A stretch of 64,000 bases of DNA from Rhodoblastus sp963713695 (GTDB lineage Bacteria > Pseudomonadota > Alphaproteobacteria > Rhizobiales > Beijerinckiaceae): assembly GCA_963713695.1 (NCBI GenBank), contig CAVQMU010000003.1, positions 310,001 to 374,000 on the forward strand, written 5' to 3'. The position numbers were made by a program, and so were the translations under genes. Numbering within the stretch: the stretch's first letter is position 1; each line of letters opens with the position of its first letter. Shown here piece after piece: positions 44,122-57,479 of this stretch. Under the pieces are notes generated by a model. It did no database searches, was not told the DNA's origin, and saw nothing but the letters and a program-made list of their open reading frames with translations.

Positions 44122-44853
44122 TTATCCCAGGGTCGCCAGGCCGGGAAACGTCTGGAGCAGCCAGAAGCTGACGTTCTGGATTCCGCCGGTCAGGAACAGC
44201 ACGCCGGTGACGACCAGCAAAGCGCCGACAGCCTTCTCCACCTTGCCGAAATGCTGCTTGAAGCGCTTGAGGAACAGGATGAAGGGCTCCATGGCCAGCG
44301 CCGCCAGCAGGAAGGGCAGCCCGAGGCCGAGCGAATAGGCGGCGAGCAGCGTCGCGCCATGCGTCACCGTCGCCTCCGACGAAGCCACCGCCAGGATGGC
44401 CGCGAGGATCGGGCCGATGCAAGGGGTCCAGCCGAATGCGAAGGCGAGGCCCATCACATAGGCGCCCCAGAGGCCGATCGGCTTTTCGACGCTGACGCGC
44501 TTTTCGCGATAGAGCAGGTGGAAGCGGAACAGGCCGAGGAAGTGCAGGCCCATGCCGATGATGGCGACGCCGGCCAGGGCGGACAGCAGCGGCAGGTGCT
44601 GCCGCACCGTCTGGCCGACGGCCGAGGCGGTCGCGCCCAGCGCGACGAAAACCGTGGAAAAGCCTAGCACGAACAGGATCGCCGCAATCAGCGTGTCGCG
44701 CTCCGCCCGACGCTCGCCGCCTTCCGCGAGTTCCTCGAGGCCGGAGCCGGCGATGAAGGTGAGGTAGGGCGGCACGAGCGGAAGGACGCATGGGCTCAGA
44801 AAGGACAGGAGACCCGCCAGAACCGCCGCCGATATCGTCACATTGCTGGTCAT
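44122..44853 (-). CDS. ccdA: CcdA-family thiol-disulfide transport membrane protein
   Basis: 243 residues, six transmembrane helices. The two redox cysteines are present: LSFLSPCVLPLVPPYLTF and FGWTPCIGPILAAIL, the hallmarks of CcdA/DsbD-beta. It moves reducing equivalents from cytoplasmic thioredoxin to the periplasm for cytochrome c maturation. Start ATG at 44853; an upstream GTG at 44880 adds a charged tail and is less likely. A cytochrome c peroxidase gene lies 1.1 kb downstream but is not in the same transcript, given the intervening OMP gene and terminator. Confidence 0.88.
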   Translation of the reverse strand: MTSNVTISAAVLAGLLSFLSPCVLPLVPPYLTFIAGSGLEELAEGGERRAERDTLIAAILFVLGFSTVFVALGATASAVGQTVRQHLPLLSALAGVAIIGMGLHFLGLFRFHLLYREKRVSVEKPIGLWGAYVMGLAFAFGWTPCIGPILAAILAVASSEATVTHGATLLAAYSLGLGLPFLLAALAMEPFILFLKRFKQHFGKVEKAVGALLVVTGVLFLTGGIQNVSFWLLQTFPGLATLG

Positions 44854-44986
44854 CTTTGCGTCCGTTCGTTCGTCTTGCACTCAAAGCCTATACGTTGGAC
44901 TTTATCAAGCGTTTCAAAACTGTGCCGACAAAGACGACCGGCGCCGTATTTATCGAATTCTCCCGGCCGCCATCAAGGAATTGTTC

Positions 44987-45976
44987 ATGCGCAATCTCAT
45001 CACGGATGTCGCGGGGGTGAAAGTCGGCTCGGCGCATGACGCCAGTCTCGCCTCCGGCGTGACGGCGCTGATCTTCGACGCGCCGGCGACAGCGTCCATC
45101 GCCGTGTCGGGCGGCGCGCCCGGCCTGCGCGACGCGCACCTGCTCGAACCCGAGATGACCGTGGAGGCGATCGACGCCCTCGTCCTGTCGGGCGGCTCGG
45201 CCTTCGGCCTCGATTCCATGGGCGGCGTCCAGGCTTTCTTGCGCGAAAGCGGGCGGGGATTGCTGGTCGCGGGCCAGCGCGTGCCGCTTGCCCCGGGCGC
45301 CATCCTGTTCGATCTCGCCAATGGCGGCGACAAGGCGTGGCGGGGCCAGCCGCCGTACTGGGCGCTGGGCTACCAGGCGGCGAAATCGGCGGCGGCGGAT
45401 TTTGCTCTTGGTTCTCATGGCGCGGGATCTGGCGCGACGCTCGCCGATCTCAAGGGAGGGCTCGGCTCGGCCTCCATGCGGACGGACGACGGCTTCGTCG
45501 TCGGCGCCCTCGTCGCCGTCAACGCCGTGGGACAGGCGACCACCGGGGACACGAGGCATTTCTGGGCCGCGCCCTATGAGCGGGACGGCGAATTCGGCGG
45601 CTGCGGCTGGCCCGAAAACTTTGCGCCGGAGCATCTCGTCCTGCGCACCAAGGGCAATGCGCCCGAAAACACCACCATCGCCATTGTCGCCACCGACGCG
45701 CGGCTCGACAAGGCGCAGGCCAAGCGCATGGCGATCATGGCGCAGGACGGCGTCGCCCGAGCCCTGCGGCCCGTCCATGCGGCGCATGACGGCGACACGG
45801 TCTTCGCCGGGGCGACCGGGCGCAGCGAGCGGACCGCGGATATTTTCGCGCTCACCCGCATCGGCGCGGCGGCGGCCGATTGCCTCGCCCGCGCCATAGC
45901 CCGCGCGGTTTACGAGGCGAGCCCCCTGCCCTTCAAGGGCGCGCTTCCGAGCTGGCGGCAAAAATTCGGCGGCTGA
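44987..45976 (+). CDS. P1-family (DmpA-type) aminopeptidase
   Basis: 329 residues. Features of the S58/DmpA family: N-terminal NLITDVAGVKVGSAHD, ALVLSGGSAFGLDSMGGV, GHGAGSGAT-like segment and the autocleavage region NTTIAIVATDA, where the Thr after Asn would become the nucleophile of the small subunit. Members are self-processing aminopeptidases acting on small peptides or D-amino-acid amides; many are uncharacterised. AAGGAA lies 8 bases before the ATG. Converges with the EF-hand gene, stops adjacent. Confidence 0.85.
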   Translation: MRNLITDVAGVKVGSAHDASLASGVTALIFDAPATASIAVSGGAPGLRDAHLLEPEMTVEAIDALVLSGGSAFGLDSMGGVQAFLRESGRGLLVAGQRVPLAPGAILFDLANGGDKAWRGQPPYWALGYQAAKSAAADFALGSHGAGSGATLADLKGGLGSASMRTDDGFVVGALVAVNAVGQATTGDTRHFWAAPYERDGEFGGCGWPENFAPEHLVLRTKGNAPENTTIAIVATDARLDKAQAKRMAIMAQDGVARALRPVHAAHDGDTVFAGATGRSERTADIFALTRIGAAAADCLARAIARAVYEASPLPFKGALPSWRQKFGG

Positions 45977-46456
45977 TTACTTGTGCGTGCCGCCCGGATG
46001 GCTCTGCTGCGGATGCACGAAGATCGAATGCGACAGCTCCTCGGTCGTCAGGCCGCCGCTCTTGTCTGCGTCGATGCGGTCGAATTCCGCGGAGGCAAAG
46101 GACAGGAACTCCGCCTTGGAGACTTCGCCGTTCCGGTCCTCGTCCATCATCCGGATCAGCCCGGCGACATCGCGACGCTCCGCCGAGCCGCCCCTGAGGC
46201 GCGTGCGCGAGAACTCGCGGACGTCGAGGGCGCCGCTCCTGTTGACGTCGAGCCGGTCGAATTCGGAGGACATGAAGGACATGAACTCGCCCTTCGAGAC
46301 CTGGCCGTTCCGGTCCCTGTCCATCAGCCGGATCAGATGCTCGGTCAGCCTGTATTCTGCCGAACGCGCGGATCTTCCCGCCGCGAAGGCGCCGCCGTCG
46401 GCTAAAAGCAGCAGGGCCAGACCGGCGCTTGTCAGAATTGCATATTTCCTGGACAT
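45977..46456 (-). CDS. Periplasmic EF-hand calcium-binding protein
   Basis: 159 residues. Signal peptide (about 1-25), then four EF-hand loops: DRDRNGQVSKGEF, DVNRSGALDVREF, DEDRNGEVSKAEF and DADKSGGLTTEEL, each with Asp at positions 1 and 3 and an acidic residue at 12. So it probably binds four calcium ions in the periplasm, as sensor or buffer. GGAG precedes the ATG at 46456. The upstream neighbour on the same strand is the LapG-like cysteine peptidase, whose family is calcium dependent. Confidence 0.88.
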   Translation of the reverse strand: MSRKYAILTSAGLALLLLADGGAFAAGRSARSAEYRLTEHLIRLMDRDRNGQVSKGEFMSFMSSEFDRLDVNRSGALDVREFSRTRLRGGSAERRDVAGLIRMMDEDRNGEVSKAEFLSFASAEFDRIDADKSGGLTTEELSHSIFVHPQQSHPGGTHK

Positions 46457-46638
46457 CAACTTCGCTCCGATCGGAATCACAAATTACGGAGCTTAAACTA
46501 AACGAAGCCGTGTACGGTTCAAAGCCGGCTTGAAGATTTTCCGGCTCGACGATCCCATTTCCTTCAGCTCCGCAGGCGTGACCCGCAATTGACGCGAAAG
46601 CGCGGCGATGGATCGGCAGCGGGTGAAACTCTTTTGGA

Positions 46639-47250
46639 TTACCTCGCGGCGTTTCTTTGGACGCCCAAGGGCGCAACCGACAGCCAGACATTCGGGTCCT
46701 GCTGCGACTGCCGCTTGATGAAGCGGTAGCCGGTCGACGCCCACGGACGAATGGAATCCGTGAGATTGTCGAGGATGAAATCGCCCCTGCTGGTCCTGAC
46801 CGTGAGGATGGCGTGGCCCTGGCCCTCATGGTCGCGGACGATGGTCATCAGCAGCGCCTGGCGTGGAAACCCGCGCTCCATGAGGAGCTTGCGCTTCTGC
46901 AGCGCGTAAATCTTGCAATCGCCCTTGCCGTCGACAGGGTAATCCCAATGGTCGAGGATCGTGCCCCAATGATCGAGATTGGAGACCGGCTCGATCGCTC
47001 GGTTGACCGCGCGATTGACCTGTTCGAGCGTGCGCCAGGCCAAATTGTCCAGTTGCAGGTCGCGCGGGGGCAGCGCCGGCTGGGCGCATTCCCTCGGCTG
47101 CCGGCCGCAGAAATCGACCCAGCCATAGGGGGTCGCAACTTCCTCGCCGACGGCGGCGAAAGGCGCCCGCGCCGGGCTTGCCGCCTGTGGCGTCGTGGCG
47201 AATGCGGCCATCGCCGCCGCCAGCGCCGCCATTGCAACCCGTTTCGACAT
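46639..47250 (-). CDS. Transglutaminase-like cysteine peptidase (BTLCP/LapG-related)
   Basis: 203 residues. Signal peptide (about 1-25), then the BTLCP (peptidase C93) fold with Cys in GKGDCKIYALQKRKLL, His in GHAILTV and Asp in FILDNL, the expected catalytic triad. LapG of this family cleaves large surface adhesins in a calcium-dependent, c-di-GMP-controlled manner; many alphaproteobacterial members lack a known target. Start ATG at 47250. Neighbours are an EF-hand protein and a giant Hint-domain surface protein. Confidence 0.85.
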   Translation of the reverse strand: MSKRVAMAALAAAMAAFATTPQAASPARAPFAAVGEEVATPYGWVDFCGRQPRECAQPALPPRDLQLDNLAWRTLEQVNRAVNRAIEPVSNLDHWGTILDHWDYPVDGKGDCKIYALQKRKLLMERGFPRQALLMTIVRDHEGQGHAILTVRTSRGDFILDNLTDSIRPWASTGYRFIKRQSQQDPNVWLSVAPLGVQRNAAR

Positions 47251-47634
47251 GTCCCGCTCCCGCAACCGCGCCGGAGCGACGAGAAACGTCCTCCAGCCTC
47301 GGAAACGAGCATTTCGCGGAAGGCCTTGCCCGCGTCATAAGTGAAAACAACGCATTTTATTCAATTCCACTTTCGCTGCCGCCAATGCGCGCCAGGGTGA
47401 ATAAACCGTGCCTTTCAGGTCAATGCAGACGCCCACAACAGAGGGACTTGCCGGAGAGCCGGCGAGACCGCCTGATCGGCCGCAATCGGCGGGGAAGGCG
47501 CCCTTCGCCTGCACTTTTGGCAAGGCCGGCTCGGCGCCAGGAGAAGACATTTATATTCTGAAGTCCGTTCTTCCCGAAACTTGCTCAGTGCGGACATTGA
47601 CTATCTGCAAGCAACCTTGGGCGATGAACCTCGC
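47251..47634. other. Intergenic region upstream of the cysteine peptidase
   Basis: 384 bases between the cysteine peptidase start and the end of the giant Hint gene. No gene is visible; a few GC-rich short hairpins (for example GCCGG AGA GCCGGC-like near 47455) are present. Expected to contain the promoter of the peptidase gene and the 3' end of the Hint transcript. Confidence 0.35.
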
Positions 47635-52714
<5,080 letters not shown>

Positions 52715-53338
52715 GGCTTCGAGTCCTTCGATGGGAAGGCGACACGGCGCCGCGGCGGCGGCGGCGCTTCGTCAGCGTTCTGCGAAAATGCGGCCGCCAA
52801 GCGCGGCCGATCAGAGAAACTGTCGCCGGATGGACAGGCCGATGGCGGCGTTCGGTCGATTTGCTTGAAGCTTGACGCAACTGAACGCGCCGACAAAGCT
52901 TTATGTTACTGTCATGGTCGCATAATATTTTTGTATTTAAAAGCGCAATTTAATGTGATCCGACATCACAGGCGGTTGAATAGAACGCGAAATCATAAAG
53001 TTCACGGCGCAAGTAACGCTTGAACTCAAATTTGAGTCGAGTTGCGCTTTTTCTGCATTGTGAGATTGCGACAAGGCGCTCTACCCGCTTCTGCAGCGGA
53101 CCAGTCGCGTCATTTAGAAAAATATCAACGGCCGATAGCCGCGGGCCCCGAACGCGGTCGTTACATCCAGCGCGCCGCCCTCGATTAGAGCAGGCGTCAG
53201 CGTCAACCGGACAGGCGCCGAATAAACCAGTGATCGCGAGGGTTTGTCGGCGGCGGCGAAGGTCCCAAGCTTCGGGCAAGCGCCGCGCGGGATGATCGTC
53301 GGCGATCTCGAATGAGGAGATCTCGACAGGAAGAGACA
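52715..53338. other. Intergenic region with divergent promoters (Hint gene and FlgE-like gene)
   Basis: About 620 bases. The part around 52905-52990 is AT-rich (AATATTTTTGTATTTAAAAG), fitting promoter DNA. TGTGATCCGACATCACA at about 52955-52971 is a short palindrome. No coding region or RNA gene is convincing. Confidence 0.4.
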
Positions 53339-54139
53339 ATGGGCCTTTACGACGCGATGGTTTCAAGCGTGAGCGGCATGTCCGCCCATTCGAACGCCCT
53401 GGCCAACATCGGGCAAAACATCGCCAACGTCAGCACCGTCGGCTACAAGCGGGTCGCGACCAGCTTTGAATCGATGGTCAACCAGCCCAGCTGGACCAAG
53501 CCCGCGGCGGGCGGCGTGACCATCGATTCGACCTTCGCCATGGCGCAGCAGGGCGTGCTGCAGACCACGTCCTCCGCCACCGACCTCGCGGTCAACGGCG
53601 ACGGCTTCTTGGTCGTTTCGGACGCCTCCGGCAATCAATTCCTCACGCGCTCCGGCTCGTTCGTGCCCGACGCAAACGGCAATCTGGTCAATTCCAGCGG
53701 CTTCCACTTGATGGCCTATGGCGCGACCGGCGCGCAAAGCGGCGGTTCGCTGTCTGGCATGCAGATGGTCAATGTCGGCGCGGCCACCGGCGCCGTCACC
53801 ATCAGCAACAACGGGACCCTCTCCTACCAGAACGCCGCCGGCGCGACCGTCGCGCCCTACCACATCCCCCTGGCGACAGTGCCTGCGGCGCAAGACCTGC
53901 TCGCCAACAGTGGCAACGTCTTCTCCCTGACCGAAGCTTCGGGACCTCCGACCGTCGCCGCCGCCGGCTCCGGGGGCCTGGGAACCATCAACGCCGGCCA
54001 GTTGGAGCAGTCGACCGTCGACATAGCCACCGAATTGTCCAACATGATCGTCGCGCAATATGATTTCCAGGCCAACTCGCAGGCCATGAAAACCAGCGCC
54101 GACGCGATGAAGACGCTGGTTGACCTCAACATAGGCTGA
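53339..54139 (+). CDS. Short FlgE-like flagellar hook/basal-body protein
   Basis: 266 residues. The N-terminal rod motif YDAMVSSVSGMSAHSNALANIGQNIANVSTVGYKR and the C-terminal ELSNMIVAQYDFQANSQAMKTSADAMKTLVDLNIG are those of the FlgE/FlgF/FlgG family; TDLAVNGDGFLVV lies between. Hook proteins of Hyphomicrobiales usually exceed 400 residues, so the outer D2/D3 domains are reduced. AGGAAGAG precedes the ATG. No other flagellar gene is in the window, so export and assembly partners are elsewhere or this is a specialised paralogue. Confidence 0.82.
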   Translation: MGLYDAMVSSVSGMSAHSNALANIGQNIANVSTVGYKRVATSFESMVNQPSWTKPAAGGVTIDSTFAMAQQGVLQTTSSATDLAVNGDGFLVVSDASGNQFLTRSGSFVPDANGNLVNSSGFHLMAYGATGAQSGGSLSGMQMVNVGAATGAVTISNNGTLSYQNAAGATVAPYHIPLATVPAAQDLLANSGNVFSLTEASGPPTVAAAGSGGLGTINAGQLEQSTVDIATELSNMIVAQYDFQANSQAMKTSADAMKTLVDLNIG

Positions 54140-54164
54140 TCGACATCGGCTGGGCGCGCCTCGT

Positions 54165-54458
54165 CTAAATGCGATTGTCATCCGGCGCGACGCATTCGGC
54201 GCCGCGCAGCGTCCAGTCCGTGTGCGCGCGCTCATGCTGCTTGTTGATCCAGTCCTGCGCGATCGCCATGGATTGATAGGCGCAAAGCCCGGTCGTTTCG
54301 TCCGGCAGGATATCTTCGAAAACGCACTTTGTTTGCTCGGACGAAAGGCAGACGTTCGCCCGCACCTTGCAGTGGAAATCGCATTGCGCGGCGGGTTCGG
54401 AAAAGGCGACCGGAAGCGTCGCCAAGGCCATTACGGCAATCAAAGCGTGAAGAACCAT
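54165..54458 (-). CDS. Small secreted Cys-containing protein
   Basis: 97 residues. Signal peptide (about 1-24), then a short domain with six Cys (CDFHCKVRANVC, TKCVF, GLCAYQ, AECVAP), which may form three disulfides. GGAGG lies 8 bases upstream of the ATG, supporting translation. No family recognised. Convergent with the FlgE-like gene (26 bases between stops). Confidence 0.65.
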   Translation of the reverse strand: MVLHALIAVMALATLPVAFSEPAAQCDFHCKVRANVCLSSEQTKCVFEDILPDETTGLCAYQSMAIAQDWINKQHERAHTDWTLRGAECVAPDDNRI

Positions 54459-54582
54459 TGCGAGGCCTCCATCGGTCGCCGAGACGGGCGACCTCTCAAG
54501 GCATTAACGTGAACTGAGCGGCCAAAAGTTCCTTACGTCCCGGCGCTGGCTGGAAAAATTCCGGTGAACGCTGCGGCTGGCG

Positions 54583-55941
54583 TCAAAACAATCCCGCGAC
54601 CATCCCCGCCACGCCGAAGACCGCCACGCTTGCGGCGATGATCACGGTGACCAGCAAATGCGCGCCGTGCAATTGATGCGGCGGCTTCAACATCCGCGCG
54701 GCCAGCGTCACCAGCAGGCCCACGACGAGCGGAAACAGCAGCGAATTGCCAAGCTGCGCCGCGACGTTCAGCCAGACGAGATCGCGCGAAAAACCGGCGA
54801 GCGCGGCGGCGCCGGCGATGCTCCCGGCGAAAAGGCCGAAGAACACAGGAGACTCGAACAGGCCCGGATCGTCTTCGCGCCTAGAGCCTTTTCGGATCCG
54901 ATGAGATCGGATCGGGGCTCCAGGTTTTTGCATTGATGCATTTTCTTCACGCAAACCGGTGTCCGCTTCGCTCGAAAAAGCTTCAGTAGCCCCCGATATT
55001 TCGGCGACGCCCCAGGACAGGGCCAGCGAGGCGACGATGGCCGCGGCGAAAGACGCGCCGAGCACGCCGAGGCTGTAGATCAGCCGTCCGCTTTCCGGCC
55101 CCATGGCGGCAGACAGGGCTTCGCCGACCTGGCCGATGCTTTCGAGGCTCGCCTGCCGGTCGCCATGATAGAGCGTCGCGGCGGCGGCGACGAGGACGGC
55201 GCCGGTCAGCGCCTGCGTGAGCACCGCGCCGAGCGCCGTATCCCAGCGCGCCGCCGAATAATCGGCTGGCTGCATGGCTTTGCGGGCGGTGGCCGCCTGC
55301 TGGTAGAACACCATCCAGGGATTGAACACCGAGCCGATGATCGCGGCCGCGAGAAACAGGAATTTGGCGTCGCCGAGCGGCGCGCGCAGCGCGTCATGGG
55401 CGAGCGCCAGGGGGTCCGGATGCGCCTTCCAGGCGACGACGAGGAACGCCCCTTCGAACAGGCCGATGATCAGGGCGATGCGCTCGACGCGCCGGTAGGC
55501 GCCCGTCGCGGCCACGGCCAGCAAGGCCGCGCAGGCCGCGGAAAGGCTGACGGCGCGCGAAATGCCATAGAGCTCGCCAATGCCGGCGACGCCGGTGAAT
55601 TCCGTGACCAGCGTTCCGAACGTCGCCAGCGCCAGCGCGGCCAGCGCGAGGCGCGCCCAGCCGAGGCCGAATTTTTCACGCACCAGTTCGCCGAAGCCGC
55701 GCCCGGTGAAGACGCCAAGTCGCGCGGCCAGCTCCTGGATCATGTAAAGCGCCGGTATCAGCGCCAGGATCAGCGGCAGCAGGCGGTATCGCCATTGCGC
55801 GCCAGCTTGCGCGGCGGTCACGACATTGCCGGCGTCGGTGTCGGCCAGCATCACCAGCAGGCCCGGCCCCCAGGCGGCCAAGCCACGGAAAACCGGCGCT
55901 ATTCCTTGGCCCTGCCCTGCCCTGTCGGTGTTCGCGTCCAT
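54583..55941 (-). CDS. NRAMP-family divalent metal transporter with inserted palindromic element
   Basis: 452 residues, about eleven transmembrane helices. The first helix has GPGLLVMLADTDAGNVVTAAQAG (the DPGN-equivalent metal site is DTDAGN, a common variant), and FLAAAIIGSVFNPWMVFYQQ the sixth helix with the second metal-binding region. Likely manganese or related metal uptake. Residues 321-353 are encoded by a repeat element and form a polar loop (ASMQKPGAPIRSHRIRKGSR) absent from a normal transporter. ATG at 55941 follows AGGGCAAGGG. Confidence 0.8.
   Translation of the reverse strand: MDANTDRAGQGQGIAPVFRGLAAWGPGLLVMLADTDAGNVVTAAQAGAQWRYRLLPLILALIPALYMIQELAARLGVFTGRGFGELVREKFGLGWARLALAALALATFGTLVTEFTGVAGIGELYGISRAVSLSAACAALLAVAATGAYRRVERIALIIGLFEGAFLVVAWKAHPDPLALAHDALRAPLGDAKFLFLAAAIIGSVFNPWMVFYQQAATARKAMQPADYSAARWDTALGAVLTQALTGAVLVAAAATLYHGDRQASLESIGQVGEALSAAMGPESGRLIYSLGVLGASFAAAIVASLALSWGVAEISGATEAFSSEADTGLREENASMQKPGAPIRSHRIRKGSRREDDPGLFESPVFFGLFAGSIAGAAALAGFSRDLVWLNVAAQLGNSLLFPLVVGLLVTLAARMLKPPHQLHGAHLLVTVIIAASVAVFGVAGMVAGLF
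54882..54981. repeat. Palindromic repeat element inserted in the NRAMP coding sequence
   Basis: About 100 bases on the plus strand: TAGAGCC, then GATCCGAT / ATCGGATC (54893-54912), GGGGCTCCAGG, GCATTGATGC, TTTTCTTCACGCAAACCGGT and GCTTCGCTCGAAAA. The reverse complement matches the intergenic repeat at 16632 over about 65 bases (AGCRTTTTCGAGCGAAG ... GAAGAAAATGC). It keeps the frame open through the NRAMP gene. Confidence 0.8.
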
Positions 55942-56044
55942 CCCTTGCCCTGATCGTTGGCGGCGAGCTTTAGGCCAATGTTTTGGCGCAGGCAACAAGG
56001 GGTTTCGAACCGCGGGGATTGCGAGACTTTTACGGCCGTATTAC

Positions 56045-56710
56045 TTAGAATTTGAGGATGCATCCGCCCTCGAGCCAGCTTATTCCAAATAAGCCGGGAT
56101 GCCATTGCACCGTGTCGATGCTTGACCCGATAGAAATTTTTCTGAGTTCCGAGCCTGTCAAAGGACAGCTTTTTGTCCCGCTATTTATTGGCGAGCGATA
56201 TTCCTTGGGCACAATGGCGATGGCGCAAGCCACTCCCCATTGATTTTTCAGGCAGCGGCCTGTCCTGGAGATTGGCGCCTCTATCGAGACCGCCCTAGAC
56301 TGATCGCCAACAATGTTCATTGCCAAACCAGAAACTGCAATCGAGATAAATACAAATACCTCAGCTGCAACGAGTCTTAGCGCTCTATAATTGTCTACAA
56401 CCACACGTGTGCGAACATAGAACAGCACCATCATCAACATCACACAACATGTCATTGCAAAAAAATAAAATAAAGCGATATAGTTCACATATATTATTAA
56501 ATATAAATATCCAATTGCGGCCACTACGGAGAATAAAACAATCTGAACTATCGAAATAATTTCCAACAGTCCCCGCGAGGGGCGCGAGACGCGCCCGTCC
56601 TCATTGGCGATGGAAAGGAATGGCGCATCTGGCGTCGCGGGAAGCTCGCCTTTAGCGATCTTCAGGTTCCTTCGGCCAAACTCTTTCATGACCACCAAAG
56701 CCACTCCCAT
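56045..56710 (-). CDS. Hypothetical membrane protein, low GC
   Basis: 221 residues. Two to four hydrophobic helices (IISIVQIVLFSVVAAIGYLYLIIYV, ALFYFFAMTCCVMLMMVLFYV, VFVFISIAVSGLAMNIV) and a C-terminal soluble part with Cys (RTGRCLKNQWGVACAIAIV, KSCPLTG). Codons are clearly AT-richer than in the flanking genes (for example AAT, ATA, TTT), a sign of transfer. No family recognised. Confidence 0.55.
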   Translation of the reverse strand: MGVALVVMKEFGRRNLKIAKGELPATPDAPFLSIANEDGRVSRPSRGLLEIISIVQIVLFSVVAAIGYLYLIIYVNYIALFYFFAMTCCVMLMMVLFYVRTRVVVDNYRALRLVAAEVFVFISIAVSGLAMNIVGDQSRAVSIEAPISRTGRCLKNQWGVACAIAIVPKEYRSPINSGTKSCPLTGSELRKISIGSSIDTVQWHPGLFGISWLEGGCILKF

Positions 56711-56742
56711 GCGGATCTAAAAGCCGGCGAATTGAGGCCGGA

Positions 56743-57360
56743 TCACCCCTGATGCGCGAGCGTCTTGATCGCCAGGCGCATCAGGTCCATCGAATTCTTC
56801 GCCCGCAATTTCTGTTTGAGCGCGGTGCAATTGTTCGCCACCGTCTTGTAGGAAACGTTCAGCCTGTCGGCGATGGCCGTCATGGTCTCCCCGGCCGCAA
56901 GCAGCCGCAGGATTTCAAGCTCCCGCGCCGAAAGCTGGGCGAACGCGTCGGCCGGGCGGGCGAAGGCGAGTTTTTGCGCCAGCCCCGCCGGCAGGTAGAC
57001 GCCGCCTTCCGCCACCTGCCGCAACGCGCCGGCGAAAAACCTGGGATCGTCGTTCTTGGCGACATAGCCTTTCGCGCCGGCCTCGATGGCGCGGGCGGCG
57101 AAGGCGGGATCGTCGTTCATGCTGAAGATCACCACGCGCGCCTGGGGATCGTGGCGAAGGATGCGGCGGGTCAGGTCGAAGCCCGAGAGGCCCGGCAGGT
57201 TGATGTCGATCACCGCCACGTCGGGCCGCGATTCGGCATAGGCGGCGAAGCCTGATTCGGCGTCGGCGGCCTCGGCGACCGCGATATCGGCTTCGCCGGC
57301 CAGCAGCGCCCGGCAGCCGGAAATGACGATCGGATGGTCGTCGACGATGAGAACGCGCAA
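56743..57360 (-). CDS. NarL/FixJ-family response regulator
   Basis: 205 residues. Receiver: LIVDDHPIV, phospho-acceptor Asp in VAVIDINLP, FSMND and YVAKNDD; LuxR-type DNA-binding helix-turn-helix LSARELEILRLLAAGETMTAIADRLNVSYKTVANNCTALKQKL. I favour the TTG at 57360 because AAAGG lies at correct distance and the receiver begins directly after it. Divergent from the histidine kinase at 57480 with 120 bases between; the two form a two-component system, similar in layout to MoxX/MoxY. Confidence 0.85.
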   Translation of the reverse strand: MRVLIVDDHPIVISGCRALLAGEADIAVAEAADAESGFAAYAESRPDVAVIDINLPGLSGFDLTRRILRHDPQARVVIFSMNDDPAFAARAIEAGAKGYVAKNDDPRFFAGALRQVAEGGVYLPAGLAQKLAFARPADAFAQLSARELEILRLLAAGETMTAIADRLNVSYKTVANNCTALKQKLRAKNSMDLMRLAIKTLAHQG

Positions 57361-57479
57361 ATTCAGGACCTTTCCGCCACGCCGCGCGACTATGCGGCGC
57401 CGCGTCCGCGCGGACAAGCCGAGGCCCGCTTGACTCCTGCGCGGCGGGCCGGACCCTTGCGTTTCCAGGGGAGGCGCCC

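Noticed and set aside
46493..46744. 83-codon minus-strand frame ending near 46493
   Set aside because: Mostly overlaps the cysteine peptidase in another frame; the short non-overlapping end (RCRSIAALSRQLRVTPAELKE) is suggestive but lacks a start with ribosome binding site.
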